A stretch of DNA of 25,160 bases from an uncultured Collinsella sp. Its GTDB lineage: Bacteria; Actinomycetota; Coriobacteriia; Coriobacteriales; Coriobacteriaceae. Below are positions 7,409-14,110 of the stretch, piece by piece. Each line of letters starts with the position of its first letter. Positions within the stretch are counted from its first letter, which is position 1. The position numbers and the translations under genes are program-made. The stretch lies in the NCBI GenBank assembly GCA_900550835.1, contig URTP01000013.1, positions 1 through 25,160 of the forward strand, read 5' to 3'. Under the pieces are notes generated by a model. It saw only the letters and a list, made by a program, of their open reading frames with translations. It was not told where the DNA came from and did no database searches.

Positions 7409-8719
7409 ATGGCTTTCTCCGAGAAATTCGAAGATGTGATGATGGTTGTCGCAGAAAAAGTAGGCGACAACGTATATCTCTCCGCAATTAAGGATGCCTT
7501 TACCGCGTTTATGCCCTTCGTTATCGTGGGTTCTATGGGCACGCTGCTCAAGACGTTGGTCTCTTCCACCACGACGGGGCTTGCACAATGGGTGCCCGCG
7601 CTCGCGGGGCTTGAGCCGGCATTTTCCGCTATCAACTACTGCACCATGTCCTTCATGACGGTGCCCATCACCTTCCTGATTGGCCTTTACCTGGCCCGTG
7701 CCAAGAAGGCTCCGGAGTATCCGACGGCGCTCGTCTCCGTGGCGGCCTACATCTCCATGATTTGCACCTCTATCAAGGTCGACGGTGCCGGCACGGCTCT
7801 CGAGGCTCCGGTGTCTGGTCTTCTTACCACTCAGATGGGCGCTCAGGGTCTTTTTGTCGGCATGATCACGGCCGTTGTGTTCGGTTCGCTTTTCTGCTGG
7901 CTCTCTAAGATCGACCAGATCAAGATCAAGATGCCTCCTTCGGTTCCCTCTGGTATCTCCCAGTCCTTCAACGTTATGATCCCGGTCTTTATTGTCCTCG
8001 TCGTGAGCGCTATCTTCGGCCTTGGCTTCCAGGCCCTTACCGGCTCCTATATCAACGATTGGATCTACGGCCTTATGCAGGCTCCGCTCGAGGCGGCCTT
8101 CAAGACTCCGGCTGGCGTTGTCATCATCGTTGTCGTGTCCCAGCTCTTCTGGGTTCTCGGTATCCATGGCGGTCTCATTGTTTCCCCGGTGCGCAACCCC
8201 ATGTTCAATGCCGCAATCGCCGCCAACACCGCCGCCCTTGCCGCTGGCACCATGCCCGATTCTCCGTTCACCATGGGTTTTTGGAACTGCTTCGTTGCTC
8301 CCGGTGGCGCCGGTATGACCCTCTGCCTCATCATCGCTATTTTCCTGTGCTCCAAGCGCGATGAGGAAAAGGCTATCGCCAAGCTCGGTTTCCTGCCTGG
8401 CATCTGCGGCATCTCCGAGCCCGTCGTCTTCGGTATCCCTCTGGTCTTGAACCCGATCTACGCGATTCCGTTTGCCTTTGGTTCCGGTATCTGCGTCGCC
8501 ATCGCCATGTTCGCCACCTCTATCGGCTTCCTTCCCTGCAACACCGTTGACGTGCCCTTTGGTGTGCCCATCCTGCTTAATGCCTTTGTTGGCCATGGCT
8601 GGCAGGGTGTTGTGGTCCAAGTCGTCGAGCTCGTCGTGGGCGTCCTTATCTGGATCCCCTTCGTCCTCGCCAACAGCAAGCTGGCCAAGAAGGAGCAGGA
8701 AGAGGCTGCTCAGGCCTAA
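7409..8719 (+). CDS. PTS EIIC component, lactose/cellobiose family membrane permease
   Basis: The 436-residue integral membrane protein has about ten hydrophobic segments. It carries the hallmarks of the Lac/cellobiose EIIC family (ChbC, CelB, LicC): SVPSGISQSF, LGIHGG with H253 and GICGISEPVVFG with E337. These two residues correspond to the sugar-site His250 and Glu334 of Bacillus cereus ChbC. It would bind and translocate a beta-linked disaccharide or aryl-beta-glucoside while EIIB phosphorylates it. The C-terminus is short, charged and cytoplasmic (KLAKKEQEEAAQA). ATG 7409 follows a weak GAAAGCAGG. Its position after EIIA and EIIB and before two 6-phospho-beta-glucosidase genes fixes the substrate class. 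The exact sugar (cellobiose, gentiobiose, salicin, arbutin or other) cannot be read from the sequence. Confidence 0.95.
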   Translation: MAFSEKFEDVMMVVAEKVGDNVYLSAIKDAFTAFMPFVIVGSMGTLLKTLVSSTTTGLAQWVPALAGLEPAFSAINYCTMSFMTVPITFLIGLYLARAKKAPEYPTALVSVAAYISMICTSIKVDGAGTALEAPVSGLLTTQMGAQGLFVGMITAVVFGSLFCWLSKIDQIKIKMPPSVPSGISQSFNVMIPVFIVLVVSAIFGLGFQALTGSYINDWIYGLMQAPLEAAFKTPAGVVIIVVVSQLFWVLGIHGGLIVSPVRNPMFNAAIAANTAALAAGTMPDSPFTMGFWNCFVAPGGAGMTLCLIIAIFLCSKRDEEKAIAKLGFLPGICGISEPVVFGIPLVLNPIYAIPFAFGSGICVAIAMFATSIGFLPCNTVDVPFGVPILLNAFVGHGWQGVVVQVVELVVGVLIWIPFVLANSKLAKKEQEEAAQA

Positions 8720-8761
8720 TGGCTACACCTATCGGCTGTCCGATAATATGCCTGTAACTTC

Positions 8762-8800
8762 GAGGGGCGCGGTGCACGGGAGCGCCGTGCCCCTCTTTTT
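8762..8800 (+). terminator. Intrinsic terminator between EIIC and the first GH1 gene
   Basis: GAGGGGCGCGGTGC (8762-8775) pairs with GCGCCGTGCCCCTC (8782-8795) through 14 base pairs, two of them G-U, around a 6-base loop, directly followed by TTTTT (8796-8800). It separates transporter genes from enzyme genes inside an apparent operon, so it probably lowers rather than abolishes read-through. A possible -10 (GATAAT, 8744-8749) lies just before it, with no convincing -35. Confidence 0.85.
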
Positions 8801-8816
8801 AACTAAGGAGATAACT

Positions 8817-10280
8817 ATGAGCTACGTGTTCCCAGAAGGCTTTTTGTGGGGCGGTGCCACTGCCGCCAACCAGTGCGAGGGTGCTTGGGATGTGGATGGC
8901 AAGGGCCTTTCGGTCGCCGACTGCACCACCTATAAGCCCAAGGTCGACAAAAAGGACTACGCGGCCCTTCACGGCATCACTGACGAACAGATCAAGGAGG
9001 CCGAGGCTTCGACCGATATCCACGTGTACCCCAAGCGTCACGGCATCGACTTCTTTCATCGCTACAAGGAGGACATTGCGCTTTTCCAGGAGATGGGCTT
9101 CAAGACGCTGCGCGTATCCATCCAGTGGACTCGCCTGTTCCCCACGGGTACAGAGGAAGAGCCGCTCCAGGCCGGCATCGACTACTACCGCGACCTGTTC
9201 CGCACCATGAAGGATGCGGGCATTGAGCCACTTGTGACGCTTCACCACTACGAGATGCCGCTCTATTTGGCAAACCACTACGATGGTTGGGGCAAGCGCG
9301 AAGTCATCGACTTCTTCTTGCGCTTCTGCGAAGTCTGCTTCCGCGAGTTTGGAAAGTACGTTACCTATTGGCTCACATTCAATGAGATCGACTCTGTGTT
9401 CCGCCACCCCTGGACCACGATCGGCGTTTGCACCGAGCGTTATCCCGAGGATAAGCGCGAGGAGCTTATCTACCAGTGCGTGCACAATCAGTTTGTGGCG
9501 AGCGCCCTTGCCACCAAGATGCTGCACGAGATGGTTCCCGGTGCTCAGATGGGCTGCATGGTCACGCGCACCCTCACCTATCCCGAGAACTGCAATCCCA
9601 AAAACATGCTGCTTGCGCAGAAGGACAACCGCGATAACTACTTCTATAGCGATGTCCAGGTACTTGGCGAGTATCCGCAGCATGTGCTCAACTATTGGAA
9701 GCGCAAGGGCATCCACGTCGAGTTCGGCATGGGTGACGAGGCCATTCTCAAGCAGTATCCGGTCGACTTCGTCTCGTTTTCTTATTACATGTCGATGGTT
9801 GACTCCATTGATGCGGACAAGCGCGAGAAAGTCGGAGGAAACCTTGCTACCGGCGTCAAGAACCCCTTCCTGCCCATTTCTGACTGGGGTTGGCAGGTCG
9901 ACCCCGATGGCCTCACCTACGCGTTGATCGATATGCAGGACCGCTACCATAAGCCGCTCTTTATCGTCGAGAACGGTCTTGGCGCCTACGATAAGGTCAA
10001 CGAAGACGGCACGATTGACGATGACTATCGCATCGACTACTTCCGTGAGCACATTAAGGCCATCGGCGCTGCTATCGAGGAAGGTGTCGACGTGATGGGC
10101 TATACCCCGTGGGGGTGCATCGACCTGGTCTCGATGTCGACGTGCGAAATGGACAAACGGTACGGCTTTATCTATGTTGACCTCGACAATGAGGGCAACG
10201 GTACCTATGCACGCTCTAAGAAGAAGAGCTTCGATTGGTACCAGAAGGTTATCGCCACCAACGGTGCTGACCTCGACTAG
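8817..10280 (+). CDS. 6-phospho-beta-glucosidase, glycoside hydrolase family 1 (first of two)
   Basis: The 487-residue GH1 enzyme starts with the family signature FLWGGATAANQCEGAW. The acid/base glutamate is E190 in TFNEI and the nucleophile is E385 in IVENG. The phosphate-binding trio typical of 6-phospho-glycosidases is present as S441, K447 and Y449 in SMSTCEMDKRYGF. It should retain the anomeric configuration and release glucose 6-phosphate from a PTS-imported beta-glucoside in the cytoplasm. The frame is open further upstream, but ATG 8817 has AAGGAG at 8805-8810 and begins exactly where the family begins, and the upstream stretch overlaps EIIC. It is followed after 66 bases by a paralogue. 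Family and reaction class are firm; the aglycone preference is not known. Confidence 0.95.
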   Translation: MSYVFPEGFLWGGATAANQCEGAWDVDGKGLSVADCTTYKPKVDKKDYAALHGITDEQIKEAEASTDIHVYPKRHGIDFFHRYKEDIALFQEMGFKTLRVSIQWTRLFPTGTEEEPLQAGIDYYRDLFRTMKDAGIEPLVTLHHYEMPLYLANHYDGWGKREVIDFFLRFCEVCFREFGKYVTYWLTFNEIDSVFRHPWTTIGVCTERYPEDKREELIYQCVHNQFVASALATKMLHEMVPGAQMGCMVTRTLTYPENCNPKNMLLAQKDNRDNYFYSDVQVLGEYPQHVLNYWKRKGIHVEFGMGDEAILKQYPVDFVSFSYYMSMVDSIDADKREKVGGNLATGVKNPFLPISDWGWQVDPDGLTYALIDMQDRYHKPLFIVENGLGAYDKVNEDGTIDDDYRIDYFREHIKAIGAAIEEGVDVMGYTPWGCIDLVSMSTCEMDKRYGFIYVDLDNEGNGTYARSKKKSFDWYQKVIATNGADLD

Positions 10281-10300
10281 CTTTCATTCAACAAGTGTGA

Positions 10301-10321
10301 GGGCCGTCGCGATGACGGCCC
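10301..10321 (+). terminator. Hairpin between the two GH1 genes, weak terminator or processing site
   Basis: GGGCCGTC (10301-10308) and GACGGCCC (10314-10321) form a perfect 8-bp stem with a GCGAT loop. The tail GTTTCCTAT is only weakly U-rich, so termination would be partial. It may instead protect the mRNA ends of the two paralogous genes. Confidence 0.5.
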
Positions 10322-10346
10322 GTTTCCTATAGAAAAGAGGACGACC

Positions 10347-11780
10347 ATGGGTGTTTTTCCAAAAGACTTTCTTTGGGGCGGCGCGACTGCTGCCAATCAG
10401 TTCGAGGGAGCCTGGGACGTAGACGGCAAGGGTCCGAGTTGCATGGATATGGCCACTAACGGCAACCATCACCACCCGCGCGAGATCACGCCCGAGCTCG
10501 ACCCCAACAAGCTCTATCCCTGTCACGATGGTGTCGATTTCTACCATCACTACAAAGAGGACATCGCCTTGCTCGCCGAGATGGGATTCAAGGTCTTTCG
10601 TTTCTCGATGAACTGGCCTCGCGTCTTCCCAACGGGATTCGAAGATGAGCCCAACGCGGCTGGCCTTGCGTTTTACGATTGCGTGATGGACGAGTGCCAT
10701 AAGTACGGCATCGAACCGCTCGTGACGCTGAGTCATTACGAGATGCCTTTTGCCATGTGCCAGAAAGTCGATGGCTGGGCTTCGCGCGAGGCTATTGACT
10801 GCTACGTGAAGTATGCCAAGACCGTCATGGAGCATTTCAAGGGCAAGTGTCGCTACTGGCTCACGTTCAACGAGATCAATTGCGGCATGATGTCCCTTGG
10901 CAACTACATGAGTCTCGGCATTCTGAATCCGGGCTCCTTTGACCTTCGCCATCAGAAAGATGACCCGCAGAAGCGTTTGCAGGCGCTGCACCATCAGTTT
11001 GTCGCAAGTGCTCTTGCGGTCAAGGCGGGGCACGAGATCGACCCCGACAACAAGATGGGTTGTATGATTGCCTACATGCTGGCCTATCCGCTCACGCCCA
11101 ATCCTGCGGACGTCGAGCTTGCCCGCGAGCGTAACCAGTATCGCAACTACTACTGTTCAGATGTCCAAGTGCGCGGCGAGTACCCCTACTTTGCCCAGCG
11201 CATCTGGGACGAGGAGGGCGTGACGCTCGATATCACCGACGAGGACCGTAAGATTCTCAAAGAGGGTACGGTCGATTTCTATACGCACAGCTACTATCAG
11301 AGCCAGTGCGCAAGCACTGACCCTGCCGAGGAGACGAGCGGTAACCTTCTCGGGGGCGCCAAGAATCCTTACCTCAAGGAGACTGCATGGGAGTGGCCAA
11401 TCGACCCTATGGGTCTGCGTATCATGCTCAACCAGGTGTACGAGCGCTATCAAATTCCCATTATGGTGGTTGAGAACGGCCTCGGCTGCTGCGACGAGGT
11501 CAATCCGGATGGATCCATCGACGACGACTATCGTATCGAGTACTTGCGCGATCACATCAAGGCCATGGCCGAGGCCATCAAGGATGGTGTTGAGGTCTGG
11601 GGCTACACGCCTTGGGGCTGCATCGACCTGGTGAGCAATGCCGATGGAGAGATGGCCAAGCGCTACGGGTTTGTTTATGTCGATAAGCACGATGACGGCA
11701 CCGGTACTATGGAGCGCTCGCGTAAAAAGAGCTTCTACTGGTACAAGAAGGTTATTGAGACCAACGGCGAGGAGCTGTAA
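10347..11780 (+). CDS. 6-phospho-beta-glucosidase-like glycoside hydrolase family 1 (second of two)
   Basis: This 477-residue paralogue of the preceding gene begins FLWGGATAANQFEGAW. It has the acid/base E176 in TFNEI and the nucleophile E376 in VVENG. The KRYGF part of the phosphate pocket is kept, but the serine six residues before the lysine (S441 in the neighbour) is alanine in SNADGEMAKRYGF, which may change how the 6-phosphate is held. The N-terminal third differs most from the neighbour, including a histidine-rich NGNHHHPREIT. ATG 10347 follows GAGG at 10337-10340. The stop codon overlaps the start of the AEC permease (TAATG), so the two are translationally coupled. Tandem paralogues probably handle different aglycones or linkages, or arose by gene duplication. 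Confidence 0.92.
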   Translation: MGVFPKDFLWGGATAANQFEGAWDVDGKGPSCMDMATNGNHHHPREITPELDPNKLYPCHDGVDFYHHYKEDIALLAEMGFKVFRFSMNWPRVFPTGFEDEPNAAGLAFYDCVMDECHKYGIEPLVTLSHYEMPFAMCQKVDGWASREAIDCYVKYAKTVMEHFKGKCRYWLTFNEINCGMMSLGNYMSLGILNPGSFDLRHQKDDPQKRLQALHHQFVASALAVKAGHEIDPDNKMGCMIAYMLAYPLTPNPADVELARERNQYRNYYCSDVQVRGEYPYFAQRIWDEEGVTLDITDEDRKILKEGTVDFYTHSYYQSQCASTDPAEETSGNLLGGAKNPYLKETAWEWPIDPMGLRIMLNQVYERYQIPIMVVENGLGCCDEVNPDGSIDDDYRIEYLRDHIKAMAEAIKDGVEVWGYTPWGCIDLVSNADGEMAKRYGFVYVDKHDDGTGTMERSRKKSFYWYKKVIETNGEEL

Positions 11781-12700
11781 TGGGAGGAGCGGTTGCCGCG
11801 CTTATCAGTCAGATCGTCATCATGTTTATCCTGATGGCGATCGGCTATTTTCTCTACCGCATGAAGATTATCGACCGCAAGGGCACGAGCCAGATGGCCA
11901 ATGTGGTCATCTATGTGGCGTATCCCTGCATTACGCTGAGAACCCTTATGGTCGACTTCGAACCCAACATGATCCGCGACGCGGGATTTTGCTTTGTGCT
12001 TACCGTTGTGGTCACACTAATTTCGATTCCGCTCACGCGTCTGTTTTTTAAAAAGGAGGATGGTGTCGCCCGTTACGGTGCCATCTTCTCCAACAGCGGC
12101 TTTATCGGGGTTCCCATTGTTATGGGCGTGTTCGGGTCCGAATACGTCTTCTACCTCTCCATCGGAGTCTCATGCCTCACGTTTTTCATTTGGACGTATG
12201 GCGTATGGTTGGTTTCGGGTGATAAGAGCCAGATGTCCTTTAAGAACTGCATTACTAACCCCAATCTCATCATGATCTTGATTGGTCTTGTTTGCTTTTT
12301 CTTTTCAATCCATCCGCCCGCGTTGATGGCGACGATTCTCGATGACCTGGGTGCGCTCAATACGGGCCTTGTGATGCTTGTGCTTGGAGCCTATTTGGCG
12401 CAGAGCGATATGCGCGCTGTCGTTACGAGCAAAAAGGCCTATCTCGTTAGCTTGGTGAGACTCGTCATCATCCCGGCGATCGTTGTTGGCATATTGGCGC
12501 TCTTCCCGTGGATTGATGCCAAGGTTCGCCTCACGATGCTTATCGCTCTCGGTGCACCTGTCGCATCGTTCGCGGCCATCTTGTCCGAGAAATACGGCGG
12601 CAACTATAAGTTTGGAATCGGTTTGGTGACGCTGTCCACGATTCTGTCGCTCGTCGCCATGCCCATCATGCTTGAGCTCGCGTCTTTGGTGATCGTATAG
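11780..12700 (+). CDS. AEC-family (auxin efflux carrier-like) permease
   Basis: The 306-residue protein is almost entirely hydrophobic, with about ten predicted membrane segments. It has the AEC pattern: an N-terminal half with MFILMAIGYFLYRMKIID and PCITLRTL, FSNSGFIGVPIVMGVFG in the middle, a short charged central loop, and a C-terminal half with LVMLVLGAYLAQ and ALGAPVASFAAILSEKYGG. Bacterial members move small organic acids or other metabolites by secondary transport; some are malate permeases. The ATG overlaps the stop of the second GH1 gene by one base, with GAGGAG at 11769-11774 inside that gene, so its synthesis is tied to the enzyme. A role in exporting an aglycone or fermentation acid from beta-glucoside breakdown is inference. 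The family is well supported; the substrate is unknown. Confidence 0.85.
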   Translation: MGGAVAALISQIVIMFILMAIGYFLYRMKIIDRKGTSQMANVVIYVAYPCITLRTLMVDFEPNMIRDAGFCFVLTVVVTLISIPLTRLFFKKEDGVARYGAIFSNSGFIGVPIVMGVFGSEYVFYLSIGVSCLTFFIWTYGVWLVSGDKSQMSFKNCITNPNLIMILIGLVCFFFSIHPPALMATILDDLGALNTGLVMLVLGAYLAQSDMRAVVTSKKAYLVSLVRLVIIPAIVVGILALFPWIDAKVRLTMLIALGAPVASFAAILSEKYGGNYKFGIGLVTLSTILSLVAMPIMLELASLVIV

Positions 12701-12710
12701 CTGGTTGGTA

Positions 12711-12744
12711 TTTGGGGGGTTGACAATAACGTCAACCCCCCAAA
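12711..12744 (+). repeat. Perfect 14-bp inverted repeat at the end of the beta-glucoside operon
   Basis: TTTGGGGGGTTGAC (12711-12724) and GTCAACCCCCCAAA (12731-12744) are exact complements around AATAAC. It starts 10 bases after the AEC stop and is the only strong structure there, so it is the likely transcript end. However, CTCGTC rather than a U-tract follows. It may work as a U-less or factor-assisted terminator or as a 3'-end stabiliser. Confidence 0.65.
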
Positions 12745-12820
12745 CTCGTCAACGGCCGTTCTGAGGCGGCAGGCGGTATAAAAAATCGCTAAAGTACCCA
12801 TATTCGTGAACAAACGAACG

Positions 12821-12848
12821 TTTATGCCCGGGTGCGCCGTGGTAAAAT
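12821..12848 (+). promoter_or_regulatory. Probable promoter of fba
   Basis: TGGTAAAAT forms an extended -10 (TAAAAT at 12843-12848), with a weak TTTATG -35 16 bases upstream. A start point near 12855 would give a short leader to the ACAGGAGG ribosome site. An inverted repeat TTCGT-N6-ACGAA (12803-12818) just upstream could be an operator, but this is speculative. Confidence 0.5.
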
Positions 12849-12888
12849 CTCAGGCGTTATCGGAGCAACCTTACAGGAGGTTTCTTTT

Positions 12889-13755
12889 ATGCTCGTCAAC
12901 GCAGCAGACATGCTCAAGAAGGCTGAGGCCGGCAAGTACGGTCTCGGTGCCTTCAACACCAACAACCTCGAGTGGACCCTGGCTATTCTCCAGGCCGCCG
13001 AGGAGGCCAAGTCTCCGCTGATCCTTCAGTGCACCGCTGGTGCCGCTAAGTGGATGGGCGGTTTCAAGGTCTGCGCCGACATGGTCAAGGCTGCCGTCGA
13101 GGCCACGGGCGTTACCGTTCCCGTCGCCCTTCACCTCGATCACGGTTCTTACGAGGACTGCTTCAAGTGCATCGAGGCCGGCTTCACGTCCATCATGTAT
13201 GACGGCTCTCACGAGGAGACCTTCCAGCTTAACCTCGACCGCACCAAGGAGCTCGTTGAGCTTGCCCACTCCAAGGGCATGTCCATCGAGGCCGAGGTCG
13301 GCGGCATCGGCGGCACCGAGGACGGCGTGACCTCCAGCGGCGAGCTCGCTGATCCTGCTGAGTGCAAGCAGATCGCTGACCTGGGCGTCGACTTCCTCGC
13401 CTGCGGTATCGGCAACATCCACGGCGTGTACCCTGCCGACTGGGCTGGCCTTTCCTTCGAGCGTCTGGGCGAGATCAAGGCCCAGACCGGCGATCTGCCC
13501 CTCGTCCTGCACGGTGGCACCGGCATCCCCGAGGATCAGATCAAGAAGGCCATTTCCCTGGGCATCTCCAAGATCAACGTCAACACCGACCTGCAGCTCG
13601 TCTTCGCCAAGGGCGTTCGCGAGTACATCGAGGCTGGCAAGGATCAGCAGGGCAAGGGCTTTGACCCCCGCAAGCTCCTCAAGCCTGGTCGCGACAACAT
13701 CGTTGCCCGCACCAAGGAGCTCATGGAGGAGTTTGGCTCCGTCAACAAGGCGTAA
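12889..13755 (+). CDS. fba: Class II fructose-bisphosphate aldolase
   Basis: The 288-residue enzyme splits fructose 1,6-bisphosphate to dihydroxyacetone phosphate and glyceraldehyde 3-phosphate in glycolysis, using a divalent metal. Class II motifs are clear: FNTNNLEW near the N-terminus, HLDHG (H82, D84, H85, with H85 a zinc ligand and D84 the expected catalytic acid), the glycine-rich EAEVGGIGGTEDG loop, GIGNIHGVYP, LHGGTG and KINVNTDLQ. An in-frame GTG at 12832 exists, but ATG 12889 has a strong ACAGGAGG and matches the normal N-terminus. Codon use is strongly biased (AAG, CTC, GAG), as expected for a very highly expressed gene. It is monocistronic, with its own promoter and a large palindrome downstream. 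The closely related tagatose-bisphosphate aldolase is the main alternative, less likely given the expression signals. Confidence 0.96.
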   Translation: MLVNAADMLKKAEAGKYGLGAFNTNNLEWTLAILQAAEEAKSPLILQCTAGAAKWMGGFKVCADMVKAAVEATGVTVPVALHLDHGSYEDCFKCIEAGFTSIMYDGSHEETFQLNLDRTKELVELAHSKGMSIEAEVGGIGGTEDGVTSSGELADPAECKQIADLGVDFLACGIGNIHGVYPADWAGLSFERLGEIKAQTGDLPLVLHGGTGIPEDQIKKAISLGISKINVNTDLQLVFAKGVREYIEAGKDQQGKGFDPRKLLKPGRDNIVARTKELMEEFGSVNKA

Positions 13756-13776
13756 GTAGCGGTTTAACTTCCCGCC

Positions 13777-13870
13777 GGAGGCCCCGTTTCCCCTACGCTG
13801 TTTCCCTCGCGCTCACCTGGCTTCGCCAGAAGTCGCGCGACGGAATCAGCTCCGGGGAAACGGGGCCTCC
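13777..13870 (+). repeat. 94-base near-perfect palindrome after fba
   Basis: GGAGGCCCCGTTTCCCC (13777-13793) and GGGGAAACGGGGCCTCC (13854-13870) are exact 17-bp arms. Pairing resumes inward with GCTGTTTCC/GGAATCAGC (13797-13805 with 13842-13850, one mismatch), TCGCGC/GCGCGA (13807-13812 with 13835-13840) and a terminal CTGGC-TTC-GCCAG (13817-13829). The whole element folds into one long hairpin, 22 bases after the fba stop. There is no clean U-tract (TTCGTTAAC follows). It may act as fba terminator or 3' stabiliser, or be a REP/MITE-like palindromic repeat. No coding potential is seen in this 355-base gap. Confidence 0.8.
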
Positions 13871-14002
13871 TTCGTTAACTCGCTACAGGGTTACTGGGCT
13901 AAATTAAGATGGCTACTGGCTTTGCCAGAAGTCGCGCCAAGGAAACAGCTCCGGGGGACGGGGCTTCCTTCGTTTAACGCCGCAGGGTTACTGGGCTGAA
14001 TT
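13817..14002 (+). repeat. Two direct copies of an about 87-base unit (right half of the palindrome)
   Basis: The unit from CTGGC-TTC-GCCAG through the right palindrome arm to GGGTTACTGGGCT-AAATT (13817-13904) recurs at 13916-14002 as CTGGC-TTT-GCCAG to GGGTTACTGGGCT-GAATT with scattered changes. The second copy lacks the left arm, so it keeps only the inner hairpin and the GCTCCGGGGGACGGGG-type arm. This looks like a tandem duplication followed by decay, or insertion of two related palindromic elements. Confidence 0.8.
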
Positions 14003-14045
14003 CATTTTTTATAGGCACCGTTTATCAGTGTTGGGGGCTCCTTAA

Positions 14046-14075
14046 TTGGGGCTTTCTTTTTTATCTCGCTACAAT
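14046..14075 (+). promoter_or_regulatory. Probable promoter of the transglutaminase-fold gene
   Basis: TACAAT at 14070-14075 is a good -10 box. A poor TTGGGG -35 lies 18 bases upstream. The start point would fall about 28 bases before ATG 14111, leaving a short leader with GGAG. Confidence 0.45.
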
Positions 14076-14110
14076 GGGCTTCAAGCGTTCTAGTGACTTG
14101 GAGTTTTGGT

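Noticed and set aside
6452..8620. 722-codon open frame on the minus strand across the PTS genes
   Set aside because: It is antisense to well-supported EIIA, EIIB and EIIC genes. Long antisense frames are expected in GC-rich DNA with this codon bias, and the translation is low-complexity and rich in D, H, G and R with no domain.
8472..8816. Upstream extension of the first GH1 frame
   Set aside because: The frame is open but overlaps EIIC out of phase. The family N-terminus and the AAGGAG ribosome site place the start at 8817.
8799..10052. 417-codon minus-strand frame opposite the first GH1 gene
   Set aside because: Shadow of a strongly supported gene; a similar shadow appears opposite the second GH1 paralogue, as expected from codon structure alone.
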